Shown piece by piece: positions 8,591 to 20,317 of a stretch of 64,000 nucleotides of DNA; position 1 is the first letter of the stretch; each line of letters opens with the position of its first letter. A program made the position numbers and the translations under genes. This DNA comes from Cyanobium sp. PLM2.Bin73. Lineage in GTDB: Bacteria; Cyanobacteriota; Cyanobacteriia; PCC-6307; Cyanobiaceae. The DNA lies in the NCBI GenBank assembly GCA_007694915.1, contig REEV01000051.1:1-64000 (forward strand), read 5' to 3'. The notes under the pieces were generated by a model, which ran no database searches, had not been told where the DNA came from, and saw only the letters and a program-made list of their open reading frames with translations.

Positions 8591-11320
8591 TCAGGTGGCC
8601 AGGCACTGGTCCACCACCTCGCGGGTGTTGGTGGAGAGGTCGGCGGCCGCCAGCTGCTCGAGGGCCTCGCGCAGGCGGGCCTGACGTGCCGGCCCGTAGC
8701 TCTGCCAGCGGCTGAATACCTTGGCCAGGCGGGAGGCGGTGATCGGGTTGCGGCGATCGAGCGCGGCGATCTGGGCGGCCAGAAAGCGGTAGCCGCTGCC
8801 ATCGGCGGCGTGGAACACCGGCGCATTGCCGGCCAGGCCCCCGAGAACCGCCCGCACCGAGTTAGGAGCGGCGGGGTCGTAGCGGGGGTGCTTCAGCAGC
8901 CCCGCTACCCGCTCCAGGCCATCGGCGAAGGGGGCGGAGGCCTCCAGGGCAAACCAGGCGTCGAGGATCACCGGCCGCTGCTGCCAGCGCTGGAAAAAGG
9001 CGTCCATCGCCTCCTGACGCTGGGGGATCGGATAGCACTGCAGGGCCTGCAGGCCGGCCCGGGCCAGGGTCATCGAGGGGCCGCTCACGGCGTCGCGGGC
9101 GGCGGCGATCACGGCACCATCGCAGGCGCCCACCCGCCAACGCCAGATCGCCGCGGTGAGGCTGCGGGCGCCGCTGCCCTCGGGCCAGGCCAGGCTCCAC
9201 TCCGGGCGGCAGCGCTCGAGGGCCTCGGCCAGAGGATCGGCCAGGGCTTCTCCGAAGCGCTGCTGCAGGGCCAGGCGGGCGGCGAACAGGGCCGGCGGGT
9301 CGGGCTCGAGGTCCGCCGCGGCGGCCGCATCCTCCAGTTCGGGCAAGGCGGGCAGGGCCATCAGGGCAGCGCGGCTGGCCTCCGAGAGGGCGGGATCGGC
9401 GAGGATGCGACCCATCGCCTCGATCAGTTCGCTCTCAAGGGCCCCATCGGGCTGGCCCGCGGCGCGACCCAGCAGGGCATCGCGCAGCAGGGCCTGGCCA
9501 GCGTCCCAGCGGGCGAAGGCGTCGCTGTCGTGGGCCAGCAGGTGCACCAGTTCGGCGCTGGGCCGGCCCAGCTCCAGCTTCACCGGCGCCGAGAACTGAC
9601 GCAGGACCGATAGGGACGGCGGATGGTGCTGGCGGGGCAGATTCAAGATCCTGATGTGACGCTCCGGCCCGGCCACCACCAGCAGCCGGGTGAGCTGGCC
9701 CGCCTCACCGCTGCCACTGCTCTGCCTGGCCTGGGCGTCGCTCTCGCCCTCGAGCTGCACGGGCAGGGGCTGGCCGGCCTGATCGAGCAGGCCCAGGGCC
9801 AGGGGGATCACCAGCGGCTGCTTGTCGCTCTGGCCAGGGGTGGGGGGGGTGTGCTGGCGGATCTGCAGCTCCAGCTGGCCGGCCTCTCCGTCCCAGAGGC
9901 GGCGCACCTCCAGCCGGGGCGTGCCGGCCTGGTGATACCAGCGCCGGAACTGGCGGAAGTCGAAGCGCGGCAGGGGCGCTCCGGCAGCCCAGGCCTCCTC
10001 GGCGGCATCCTCCATGGCCTGCACGAAGTCGTCGCAGGTGGCCGCGGAGCCATCGTGACGCTGCACGTAGAGGGCCATGCCGCGCTGGAACGTGGCTTCT
10101 CCCAGCAGGGTATGGAGCATGCGGATCAGCTCCGACCCCTTTTCGTAGATGGTGGTGGTGTAGAAGTTGTCGATCGCCTGATAGGCATCGGGCTGCACCG
10201 GGTGAGCCGTGGGGCCTGCATCTTCTCGGAACTGGGTGTTGCGCAACAGCGCCACATTCTCGATCCGGTTGAGGGCAGCGCCATGGAGATCGGCGCTGAA
10301 ACTCTGATCACGGAACACCGTGAGGCCCTCCTTGAGGGAGAGCTGGAACCAGTCGCGGCAGGTGATGCGGTTGCCGGTCCAGTTGTGGAAATACTCGTGG
10401 GCAATCACACTCTCGATGCGCTCGAGTTCGGCGTCGGTGGCCGTTTCGGCATCGGCGAGCACCAGCTTGGAGTTGAAGATGTTGAGGCTCTTGTTCTCCA
10501 TCGCGCCCATGTTGAAATGGCGCACCGCCACGATGTTGAATTCATCGAGGTCGTACTCCAACCCGTAGCGCTGTTCGTCCCAGGCCATCGCCCGCTTGAG
10601 CGACGCCATCGCATGGGCGGTGTAGGGAGAGTCCCCGGGCTCCACATGGATGCGCAGGGTCACCGCGCGGCCACTGGCGGTGGTGAACTGATCGCGCACC
10701 TCCTCCAGCTGGCCGGCCACCAGGGCGAACAGATAGGAGGGCTTGGGGAAGGGATCGTCCCACACGGCGTAATGGCGTCCCCCACCGTTCACCGCATCGG
10801 CCAGCTCAACCGCATCGGCCAGCTCACCGGTCTCCACGCAGTTGCCGTTGGAGAGCAGCACCGGGCAGCTGCTGCGGTCGGCCTCGATGCGCACCCGGAA
10901 GCGGCTGAGCAGATCAGGGCGGTCGGGATGGAAGGTGATGCGGCGGAAGCCCTCGGCCTCGCACTGGGTGGTGAACAGCCCGCCGCTCACATACAGGCCC
11001 TCAAGGGCTGTGTTGGCGTGGGGCCGGATCCGCACCCGGCTCTCAAGCACGAAGGCGCCCCCCGGAGGTTGGGGGATCACCAGGTTCTGGCCGTCGAGCC
11101 GCATCGCCTCAGGGGCCAGGGGCTGGCCATCGCAGCGCAGCTCCAGCAGCTCCAGGTCCACCCCCTGGAGCACCAGCGGCCCTGGCCCGGCCTCCGGGTT
11201 GGGCCGGAAAGCCAGCCGCGCCTCCACCTCGGCGTGGTCCTCGAACAGGCGCACCGTGAGGTCGGTGCGATCCAGCAGCTGGGCTGCGGGCCGGTAGTCG
11301 GCGAGACGCACGCTGGTCAT
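8591..11320 (-). CDS. pepN: Aminopeptidase N (M1 family)
   Basis: 'VAVRHFNMGAMENKSLNIFN', zinc motif 'VIAHEYFHNWTGNRITCRDWFQLSLKEGLTVFRDQ'. Confidence 0.97.
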   Translation of the reverse strand: MTSVRLADYRPAAQLLDRTDLTVRLFEDHAEVEARLAFRPNPEAGPGPLVLQGVDLELLELRCDGQPLAPEAMRLDGQNLVIPQPPGGAFVLESRVRIRPHANTALEGLYVSGGLFTTQCEAEGFRRITFHPDRPDLLSRFRVRIEADRSSCPVLLSNGNCVETGELADAVELADAVNGGGRHYAVWDDPFPKPSYLFALVAGQLEEVRDQFTTASGRAVTLRIHVEPGDSPYTAHAMASLKRAMAWDEQRYGLEYDLDEFNIVAVRHFNMGAMENKSLNIFNSKLVLADAETATDAELERIESVIAHEYFHNWTGNRITCRDWFQLSLKEGLTVFRDQSFSADLHGAALNRIENVALLRNTQFREDAGPTAHPVQPDAYQAIDNFYTTTIYEKGSELIRMLHTLLGEATFQRGMALYVQRHDGSAATCDDFVQAMEDAAEEAWAAGAPLPRFDFRQFRRWYHQAGTPRLEVRRLWDGEAGQLELQIRQHTPPTPGQSDKQPLVIPLALGLLDQAGQPLPVQLEGESDAQARQSSGSGEAGQLTRLLVVAGPERHIRILNLPRQHHPPSLSVLRQFSAPVKLELGRPSAELVHLLAHDSDAFARWDAGQALLRDALLGRAAGQPDGALESELIEAMGRILADPALSEASRAALMALPALPELEDAAAAADLEPDPPALFAARLALQQRFGEALADPLAEALERCRPEWSLAWPEGSGARSLTAAIWRWRVGACDGAVIAAARDAVSGPSMTLARAGLQALQCYPIPQRQEAMDAFFQRWQQRPVILDAWFALEASAPFADGLERVAGLLKHPRYDPAAPNSVRAVLGGLAGNAPVFHAADGSGYRFLAAQIAALDRRNPITASRLAKVFSRWQSYGPARQARLREALEQLAAADLSTNTREVVDQCLAT
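10791..10826. repeat. Perfect 18-bp tandem duplication ACCGCATCGGCCAGCTCA x2 within pepN
   Basis: Direct reading; encodes ELADAV-ELADAV. Confidence 0.95.
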
Positions 11321-11823
11321 GGCAGGGCAGGGGGATTGGGAGCGGCCTTGACGGCCTGCTGCACGTCACGCAACACGTCCTCCGGCAGCTGGTCCGGGCA
11401 GAGCTCGGCGGCGCCCAGCACGGCGGCGTTGATCGAGCCCTTGCGCAGATCATCCAGGCTCAGGGGCGTGTCCGACACCGGGGCAATGCCGCCCCCGTGG
11501 CTGCCCTGGATCCACACGCTGATGGTTTCAGCGGCGATCGTCACGGCCAGGTCGAACTCCACCCCGGCGGTGCGGGCAATGCACACGTTGAGGGCGGCCA
11601 GGCGGGTGTACACATCCATCTCGGCCTCGCTGGCCGGAGCCGCCAGGGCTGGCGAGGCCGGCAGCGCCATGGCTGCCACAGTCAGCAGAGACGCCAGAGG
11701 CGCCCTGCGCAACCGCGCGGCGCGCTGGGACTGGGGGCGCTGGGACTGGAGGCGCAGAGGCACAGCGGCCACCGGTGAGGTGAATCCATGCTGCTGCATG
11801 GCGAGGCGGTACCGCCCCGGCAC
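11317..11823 (-). CDS. Conserved hypothetical secreted protein
   Basis: Hydrophobic signal-like segment 'LLTVAAMALPASPALA'; ATGA overlap with pepN; start uncertain. Confidence 0.6.
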   Translation of the reverse strand: MPGRYRLAMQQHGFTSPVAAVPLRLQSQRPQSQRAARLRRAPLASLLTVAAMALPASPALAAPASEAEMDVYTRLAALNVCIARTAGVEFDLAVTIAAETISVWIQGSHGGGIAPVSDTPLSLDDLRKGSINAAVLGAAELCPDQLPEDVLRDVQQAVKAAPNPPALP

Positions 11824-11841
11824 CGATCTCCATAGGCTGGG

Positions 11842-13002
11842 ATGGTGGATTCCGCAGCCGCCAGCCCTTCTTCAGCCGCGGCTTGCGCCGAGGGGCCGCA
11901 GCAGGAGCTGAAGCTGCTGCTGCTGGCCTCCCGCCAGCACCTGGCCAGTGCTGACCTGCGCCAGCTTCAGCAGTTGCTTCGGGATCAGAACCTGGGGCTG
12001 AACGCCCAGCTCACGATCAGCGATCCCGCCCGTCATCCGGAACTGCTGGAGCTGCATCGACTGGTGGCCACCCCCGCCCTGGTGAAGCTGGCTCCCCTGC
12101 CCCGCCAGGTGTTCGCCGGCAGCACGATCAGCAAACAGCTGCGCAGCTGGCTACCCCGCTGGCAGCAGGAGCAGGTGGTGAGCGGTCTGGGCATCAACCT
12201 GCCCCCGGTGGAGACCGATGGCAGCCGCAGCCGCCGGGAACTGCAGCTCGACGATCAGCTGCTGGTGTTGCGCCAGGAGAACGAGGCCCTGATCGAGCGT
12301 CTGGGGGTGCAGGAGCGCCTGCTGCGCATGGTGGCCCATGAGCTGCGCACCCCGCTCACCGCCTCCAAGCTGGCGTTGCAGAGCTATGAGCTGGGCCAGA
12401 TCGACGTCCACCGCTTCCAGGACGTGCTGCGCCGGCGGCTGAACGACATCGAGGCCCTGTCGCAGGATCTCCTGGAGGTGGGCAGCACCCGCTGGGAGGC
12501 CCTGTTCCACCCCCAACGGCTCAGCCTCGGCACCGTGGCGGCGGAGACGATCCTGGAGCTGGAGAAGCTGTGGGTGGGCCGGGATCTCTGCCTGGTCACC
12601 GATATCCCCGCCGATCTGCCGGACGTGTATGCCGATGGCCGGCGGATGCGCCAGGTCCTGCTCAACCTGCTGGAGAACGCCTTCAAGTACACCCCCGATG
12701 GCGGCAGGGTGAGCCTGGCCCTGCTCCACCGCACCAGCCAGTGGCTGCAGCTGAGTGTGTGCGACAGCGGCCCGGGCATTCCGGAGGCCGAGCAGCAGCG
12801 CATCTTCCAGGAGCGGGTGCGCCTGCCCCAGACCGCCGGCAGCACCTCCGGTTACGGGGTGGGCCTGTCGGTGTGCCACCGCATCGCCGAGGTCCATGGC
12901 GGACGCATCTGGGTGGTGTCCAAGCCCGGCGAGGGGGCCTGCTTCCACGTCACCGTGCCGGTGTGGAACGGCCAGAGAGCAGCGCAGGGAACGCCGTCTT
13001 GA
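11842..13002 (+). CDS. sasA: Adaptive-response sensory histidine kinase SasA (KaiB-like N-terminal domain)
   Basis: KaiB-like N-terminus 'LKLLLLASRQHLASADLRQLQQLLRDQN..LVATPALVKLAPLPRQVFAG', H-box 'RMVAHELRTPLTASKLALQSYELGQ', HATPase 'LLENAFKYTPDGG'. Confidence 0.96.
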   Translation: MVDSAAASPSSAAACAEGPQQELKLLLLASRQHLASADLRQLQQLLRDQNLGLNAQLTISDPARHPELLELHRLVATPALVKLAPLPRQVFAGSTISKQLRSWLPRWQQEQVVSGLGINLPPVETDGSRSRRELQLDDQLLVLRQENEALIERLGVQERLLRMVAHELRTPLTASKLALQSYELGQIDVHRFQDVLRRRLNDIEALSQDLLEVGSTRWEALFHPQRLSLGTVAAETILELEKLWVGRDLCLVTDIPADLPDVYADGRRMRQVLLNLLENAFKYTPDGGRVSLALLHRTSQWLQLSVCDSGPGIPEAEQQRIFQERVRLPQTAGSTSGYGVGLSVCHRIAEVHGGRIWVVSKPGEGACFHVTVPVWNGQRAAQGTPS

Positions 13003-13142
13003 CGAAGGGACACCCCGGCCCGTAGCGTCCACGGATCGGCGCAACGGCCCAGATCCAAGATCTGGTGCTGCTTCTCCTCAACAGCCCTGCTCACGGGGTT
13101 TTACTGTTGAACCCGCATGGCGGGATATGGCGCCGTGGCCTC

Positions 13143-13215
13143 GCCCCCATCGTCTAGAGGCCTAGGACACCTCCCTTTCACGGAGGCGACAGGGGTTCGA
13201 ATCCCCTTGGGGGTA
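13143..13215 (+). tRNA. tRNA-Glu (anticodon TTC)
   Basis: GCCCCCA...TGGGGGT acceptor stem, CCTCC-CTTTCAC-GGAGG anticodon arm, AGGGGTTCGAATCCCCT T-arm. Confidence 0.96.
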
Positions 13216-13279
13216 TTACAAGCGACGCGCATTGCAAGCGAAGCGCATTTCGAGTTACGCGGATTGCGAGTGACGCGAC
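13216..13279. repeat. 16-bp imperfect tandem repeat, 4 copies, immediately 3' of tRNA-Glu
   Basis: TTACAAGCGACGCGCA / TTGCAAGCGAAGCGCA / TTTCGAGTTACGCGGA / TTGCGAGTGACGCGAC. Confidence 0.85.
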
Positions 13280-13344
13280 TCCGCGGCCCCCTCTGACTGT
13301 TCACTTCACCCTTGCGGAGTGATGGATGCCGGGGCGATAACTGA

Positions 13345-15270
<1,926 letters not shown>

Positions 15271-15385
15271 GGCGGTCCCCGGCGATTCGGTGCTCGTTTG
15301 CTCACAGCGCCGGGCCGTGGATGCTCCCTGGCTGCGGCGGCAGCCAGCCTGGAGCTGAAGCAGCCAGCCACCAGGAGATGCGTTC

Positions 15386-16909
15386 ATGAGCGCGGTGCTC
15401 ACCAACCCCCTGCGGGTCGGCCTGAGGCAGGAGAGGATCATCCCCGCCCAGTGCATCGTGATCTTCGGGGCCAGCGGCGACCTCACCCAGCGCAAGCTGA
15501 TCCCGGCCCTGTTCGAGCTCTACCGCCAGCGCCGGCTGCCCAGCGAGTTCGCGGTGCTGGGATGCGCCCGCCGGCCCTGGAGTGATGAGGAGTTCCGCTC
15601 GCGCATGGCCGAAGCCCTGGGCGATGAGATCGCCGGCCACGGCCACATCTGGGAGGGCTTTGCCGCCGGGCTCTTCTATGAACCCGCCGACCTCGCCAAC
15701 CCCGTCTCGATCGTGGCCCTCGGCGAGCGGCTCGAGCAGATCGACCGGCTTCGCGCCACCCGCGGCAACCGCACCTTCTACCTGTCGGTGTCACCGGCCT
15801 TCTACGGCAGCGGCACCCGGGCCCTGGCCGCCGCCGGCCTGCTGGACGACCCCGACCGCACCCGGGTTGTGATCGAAAAGCCCTTCGGCACCGACTACCC
15901 CAGTGCCCAGGCCCTGAACAAGGTGGTGCAGGCCTGCGCCAAGGAAAAGCAGATCTTCCGGATCGACCACTACCTCGGCAAGGAAACGGTTCAGAACATC
16001 CTGGTGCTGCGGTTCGCCAACACCATCTTCGAGCCGATCTGGAACCGCAATTACATCTCCAATGTGCAGATCACGGCGGCGGAGACGGTGGGGGTAGAGG
16101 AGCGGGCCGGCTACTACGAAAGCAGCGGCGCCCTGCGCGACATGGTGCAGAACCACCTCACCCAGATCCTGGCGCTCACGGCCATGGAACCTCCTGGGCG
16201 CTTCGATGCCGAGGCCATCCGCAACGAGAAGGCCAAGGTGCTGCAGGCCGCCCGGCTGGCCCACCGGAGCGAGCCCTGGAAGTGCTGCGTGCGCGGCCAG
16301 TACGGGCCCGGGGGCAGCGCCCGCAGCCCGATCCCCGGTTACCGAGAGGAGCCTGGGGTGAACGCCAACAGCACCACGGAAACCTACGTGGCGATGAAGC
16401 TGTTCATCGACAACTGGCGCTGGCAGGGGGTGCCCTTCTACGTGCGCACCGGCAAGCGACTGCCTAAACGCCTCAGCGAGGTGGTGCTCACCTTCCGCGA
16501 GGCTCCGGTGCACCTGTTCGATGCCGCCGGCGGTGCCCCCACCCCCAACCAGCTGATCCTGCGCATCCAGCCGGATGAGGGCGCTGACATCCGCTTCGAG
16601 GTCAAGGCCCCCGGCTCCGGCATGCGCAGCCGCCCGGTGGACATGGCCTTCAGCTACGACGAGAGCTTCGGTGAGCCGAGCGATGAGGGCTACGTGCGCC
16701 TGCTCGCCGACGCCATGCTCGGCGATCCCACCCTGTTCACCCGCAGCGATGAGGTGGAGGCCGCCTGGCGGCTGTACACGCCACTGCTGGAACTGATCGA
16801 AGACGCCCCCTGGCAATTGCCGGTGCAGCCCTACGAGGCCCGCACCTGGGGACCTGCCGCGGCCGATGTTCTGCTGGCCGATGACGGGCTGGTGTGGCGT
16901 CGTCCCTGA
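15386..16909 (+). CDS. zwf: Glucose-6-phosphate 1-dehydrogenase
   Basis: 'IVIFGASGDLTQRKLIPALFELYRQ', 'FRIDHYLGKETVQNILVLRFAN', 'VPFYVRTGKRLPKRLSEVVLTF'. Confidence 0.97.
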   Translation: MSAVLTNPLRVGLRQERIIPAQCIVIFGASGDLTQRKLIPALFELYRQRRLPSEFAVLGCARRPWSDEEFRSRMAEALGDEIAGHGHIWEGFAAGLFYEPADLANPVSIVALGERLEQIDRLRATRGNRTFYLSVSPAFYGSGTRALAAAGLLDDPDRTRVVIEKPFGTDYPSAQALNKVVQACAKEKQIFRIDHYLGKETVQNILVLRFANTIFEPIWNRNYISNVQITAAETVGVEERAGYYESSGALRDMVQNHLTQILALTAMEPPGRFDAEAIRNEKAKVLQAARLAHRSEPWKCCVRGQYGPGGSARSPIPGYREEPGVNANSTTETYVAMKLFIDNWRWQGVPFYVRTGKRLPKRLSEVVLTFREAPVHLFDAAGGAPTPNQLILRIQPDEGADIRFEVKAPGSGMRSRPVDMAFSYDESFGEPSDEGYVRLLADAMLGDPTLFTRSDEVEAAWRLYTPLLELIEDAPWQLPVQPYEARTWGPAAADVLLADDGLVWRRP

Positions 16910-16935
16910 GCACCGCACCTCCGCCCCGACCCGCC

Positions 16936-18234
16936 ATGCCCACCCAGCTCACCCTCCAGGCCCCCACGGCCCTGCCACCCGAAGAGGTTCCCAACTACCT
17001 GCAGACGCTCTGGGGGGAGGGGCTGCAGGGCTCCGATGGCGCCACCACCTTCACCCTGGTGGTGTACGAAGCCTCCTGGCTGCAGCAGCATCTGATCCGC
17101 ACCGGCCGGGCCGACGGCCCCCTCACCGGCCTGCTCGAGCGCGAGCTGATCGAAGCGGCCAAACAGGCGGTGAGCGAACTCGGGCTGCCCCTGAGCACGG
17201 CCGTGATGGATCAGCGCCTGGCCTGGGAGCTGGGCCAGCAGCCTGGCCACCACGAGGCCCAGGACCTGCGTGGCCAGTTCGTGGAGGGCGCCATCAGTGC
17301 CCACAAACCCCGGCGGCTGATCACCCTGGCCCCCACCCTCGACGAGGGCCAGCCCCTGGAAACCCTGGTGGCCGCCTACTGCCCCCTGCCGGACGAGGGA
17401 GCCGGCGGCACCGCCTGCGGTGACGTGGTGGTGTTGCGGGGCGGGCGCGGGTCGCTGCAGCAGTCGCTCGATCTCGTCCATCCCCTGATCTGCCCCGATC
17501 TGCCCTGCTGGGTGTGGTGGAACAGCAGCCTTGACGAAGCCCCCGAGCTGCTGGAGGCCCTGGCACCCCCGTCCCGGCGGCTGGTGGTGGACAGCTCCCT
17601 GGGCCATCCCCGACGCTGCGTCGACCTTCTGGTGCGCTGCATCGAAGCCGGCCAGGCGGTGAACGACCTCAACTGGCTGCGGCTGCGCACCTGGCGGGAA
17701 TCGCTGGCGATGGTGTTCGATCCCCCCTCGCGCCGCACCGCCCTGGAGCATGTGGTGCAGCTGGACATCGACGTGGAGGGCGACCACCCCCTCAAGGGGC
17801 TGCTGCTGGCGGCCTGGATCGCCGACCGGCTGGGCTGGCACCTGGTGGAGTCGTACACCATCCCGGGCAACGGGGATGGCGATGGCATCGGCGCCGCCCT
17901 CGAGCGCACCGATGGGGCCGCCGTGCAGTTGCGGCTGATGCCGGTGCCGGTGGGCAGTCCCAAGATCCACCCTGGCGCCCTGGTGGGTCTGCGGCTGATC
18001 TGCGCGCCCCAGGGCCGTCCGCCCCTGTGCGTGATCCTGTGCTCGGAATCGGGTGGCTGCATGCGCCTGGAGGCGGGAGGCATGGCCTCGATGGAGCTGG
18101 CTGAAGACGTCGTGCCCCTGCCCAACGAGAGCGAGGAGATGGAGCTGGCCCGACTGCTGGCGGGCGGCCACGACAGCACCAACCCGCTGCTGGCTGCCGC
18201 CGCCTCGATTGCGGCCCGGCTGCTGCCGGCCTGA
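16936..18234 (+). CDS. opcA: Glucose-6-phosphate dehydrogenase assembly protein OpcA
   Basis: Located directly 3' of zwf; OpcA-like motifs 'LPCWVWWNSSLDE', 'RRLVVDSSL', 'DLNWLRLRTWRESLAMVFD'. Confidence 0.92.
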   Translation: MPTQLTLQAPTALPPEEVPNYLQTLWGEGLQGSDGATTFTLVVYEASWLQQHLIRTGRADGPLTGLLERELIEAAKQAVSELGLPLSTAVMDQRLAWELGQQPGHHEAQDLRGQFVEGAISAHKPRRLITLAPTLDEGQPLETLVAAYCPLPDEGAGGTACGDVVVLRGGRGSLQQSLDLVHPLICPDLPCWVWWNSSLDEAPELLEALAPPSRRLVVDSSLGHPRRCVDLLVRCIEAGQAVNDLNWLRLRTWRESLAMVFDPPSRRTALEHVVQLDIDVEGDHPLKGLLLAAWIADRLGWHLVESYTIPGNGDGDGIGAALERTDGAAVQLRLMPVPVGSPKIHPGALVGLRLICAPQGRPPLCVILCSESGGCMRLEAGGMASMELAEDVVPLPNESEEMELARLLAGGHDSTNPLLAAAASIAARLLPA

Positions 18235-18263
18235 GCGCCCGCGCTCCGCCTCCCTTCCCCGCC

Positions 18264-19721
18264 ATGGCCTGCCTGATCGCCGCGCCCGCCAGTGGCAGTG
18301 GCAAAACCCTGCTCAGCCTGTCGCTGGCGGCCCTGGCCCGCCGGCGCGGCCTGCGGCTGCAGCCGTTCAAGGTGGGGCCCGACTACCTCGATCCCCAGCT
18401 GCTGAGCCGGGCGAGCGGGCTGGCCTGCCGCAACCTCGATCCCCTGCTCTGCGGTGAGGACTGGGTGCGGCGCTGCTTCCACTGGTACGGCAGCCGGGCC
18501 GATCTGGCTCTGGTGGAGGGGGTGATGGGGCTGTTCGATGGCCGTGGATCCGGCAGCGAGGGCAGCTCAGCGGCGGTGGCGGCCCAACTGGGGCTGCCGG
18601 TGGTGCTGGTGGTGGAGGCCTCCCGCCAGGCCGGATCGATCGCCGCCCTGGTGCGCGGCTTCCGCGATCACGGGCCACCGCGGGTTCAGCTGGCCGGGGT
18701 GGTGCTCAACCGGGTGGGCTCGGAGCGCCACCGGACCCTGCTGGCCGAGGCCCTGGCGGCGATCGCCGTGCCGCTGCTGGGGGTGCTGCCCTCCAGTCCC
18801 GCCCTGGAGGTGCCCAGCCGGCACCTGGGACTGCTGCCCGCCCATGAGCTGGCCGACCTGGAAAGCCGCAGCGCCAGCTGGGCGGATCTGGCCGAGCGGC
18901 ACCTGGATCTGGAGCGGCTCTGGCCCCTGCTGGCCCCGGCCATGGCCCCGGGGCCCGGCACCGCCGCGACGCTAGCGCCGGTCCAGGCACTGCTCGCAGG
19001 CCAGACGGACAGCCACCGCGCCGGCCCCAGCTCAGGCCCCCCGGCCGTGGAGACCAGGCCCCGGGTGGCGGTGGCCAGCGACGCCGCCTTCCACTTCCGC
19101 TATCCGGAGGCCGGAGAACTGCTCGAGGCCCTGGGGGTGGATCTGGTGCCCTGGAGTCCTCTGGCCGATGTGCCCCTGCCCCCCGGCAGCGCCGCCGTGC
19201 TGCTGCCGGGGGGGTTCCCCGAGCTCCATGCCGCCCAGCTGGCGGCCGCCCGGCGCAGCCTGACCGCGCTGCGCCAGGCCCACGCGGCCGGGTTGCCGAT
19301 CGTGGCCGAATGCGGCGGCCTGCTGCTGCTGGGGCGCGAGCTCTGCGATCCCCTCGGCCAGCCCCACGCCATGGCAGGCCTACTGCCCTTCCGTGCCCGG
19401 CGGGCCACCCTCAGCCTCGGCTACCGCCAGGCCCAGGCCAGCGCCGACGGTCTGCTGGTGCGCCGGGGAGAGGCGCTGCTGGGCCATGAATTCCACCGCT
19501 GGCAGCTGCAGAAGCCCGGCGGCGAGCTGCCGCCGGAGGGGCAGACGCTGTGGCGACTCGAGGGCTGGGGTGTCCCGGCCCGGGCGGAGGGATGGGGCAC
19601 GGCACACCTGCACGCCAGCTGGTTGCACCTGCACTGGGCGGGCTGCCTCCAGATTCCCCGGCGCCTGGCGGCGGCGGCCCGTCAGCGTGGGCTGTCTCTG
19701 AGCGCAGCGACCCGCCGTTGA
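18264..19721 (+). CDS. cobB: Cobyrinate a,c-diamide synthase
   Basis: 'LIAAPASGSGKTLLSLSLAALARRRGLRLQPFKVGPDYLDPQLL', 'EGVMGLFDG', 'AECGGLLLLGREL', glutaminase domain. Confidence 0.95.
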   Translation: MACLIAAPASGSGKTLLSLSLAALARRRGLRLQPFKVGPDYLDPQLLSRASGLACRNLDPLLCGEDWVRRCFHWYGSRADLALVEGVMGLFDGRGSGSEGSSAAVAAQLGLPVVLVVEASRQAGSIAALVRGFRDHGPPRVQLAGVVLNRVGSERHRTLLAEALAAIAVPLLGVLPSSPALEVPSRHLGLLPAHELADLESRSASWADLAERHLDLERLWPLLAPAMAPGPGTAATLAPVQALLAGQTDSHRAGPSSGPPAVETRPRVAVASDAAFHFRYPEAGELLEALGVDLVPWSPLADVPLPPGSAAVLLPGGFPELHAAQLAAARRSLTALRQAHAAGLPIVAECGGLLLLGRELCDPLGQPHAMAGLLPFRARRATLSLGYRQAQASADGLLVRRGEALLGHEFHRWQLQKPGGELPPEGQTLWRLEGWGVPARAEGWGTAHLHASWLHLHWAGCLQIPRRLAAAARQRGLSLSAATRR

Positions 19722-20317
19722 CCCACCTGCTCGGCGAACTGGCGGCCTTCGCCCTGGCGGTGGGCATCTCTCCTCTGCACATCGCCCTGCTTCTGCTGCT
19801 CCTGCTCGGCCCCCGCCCACTGCACCGCGGCGGCTGGTTTGTGGCCGGCTGGCTGCTCACCACCGCCCTGGCGGTGGTGCTGCTGCTGAGCGTGGGTCAC
19901 GGTCTGCTGCTCACGATGGAGAAGGGCAGCGGCCACCGCACTGGGCTCGACCTGCTGGCGGCCGGTGCCCTGCCGCTGCCGTTGCTGCTGGTGGTGAGCG
20001 CCGCTCTGGAGCTGGCCAGCCCCGACAATCTGTTTCTGTTGGCCAAGGCCGCCGGCGGGCTGCTGGCGGCGGGGCTGGGCACAGGCCAGGAGGTGGTCGG
20101 TGCGGCCCTGTTCTGTCTGCTGAGCGCCTCACTGCTGATGCTGCCGCTGCTCGCCCTCCCCGTGGCGGGCAGCGATCGGGTGCTGCCCCTGCTGGAGGCG
20201 GGCAAGGGCTGGCTGTTCAGCCGCGGCGATCTGGTGGTGGCTCTGGTGAGCCTGGCTCTGGCCGGCTACCTGGGCTGGCAGGGGATCGAGGGCCTACAGC
20301 TGGGCCTGGCGGCCTGA
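19718..20317 (+). CDS. GAP/LysE-like polytopic membrane protein
   Basis: Several hydrophobic helices 'FALAVGISPLHIALLLLLLLGPRPLHRGGWFVAGWLLTTALAVVLLL'; TTG start inferred, overlapping the cobB stop. Confidence 0.6.
   Translation: MTHLLGELAAFALAVGISPLHIALLLLLLLGPRPLHRGGWFVAGWLLTTALAVVLLLSVGHGLLLTMEKGSGHRTGLDLLAAGALPLPLLLVVSAALELASPDNLFLLAKAAGGLLAAGLGTGQEVVGAALFCLLSASLLMLPLLALPVAGSDRVLPLLEAGKGWLFSRGDLVVALVSLALAGYLGWQGIEGLQLGLAA

Noticed and set aside
9623-11911. 762-aa plus-strand ORF opposite pepN
   Set aside because: Antisense to a clearly conserved aminopeptidase; composition typical of shadow ORFs.
13216-13279. CRISPR-like array after tRNA-Glu
   Set aside because: Units are contiguous 16-bp repeats without spacers; no cas genes in the window.
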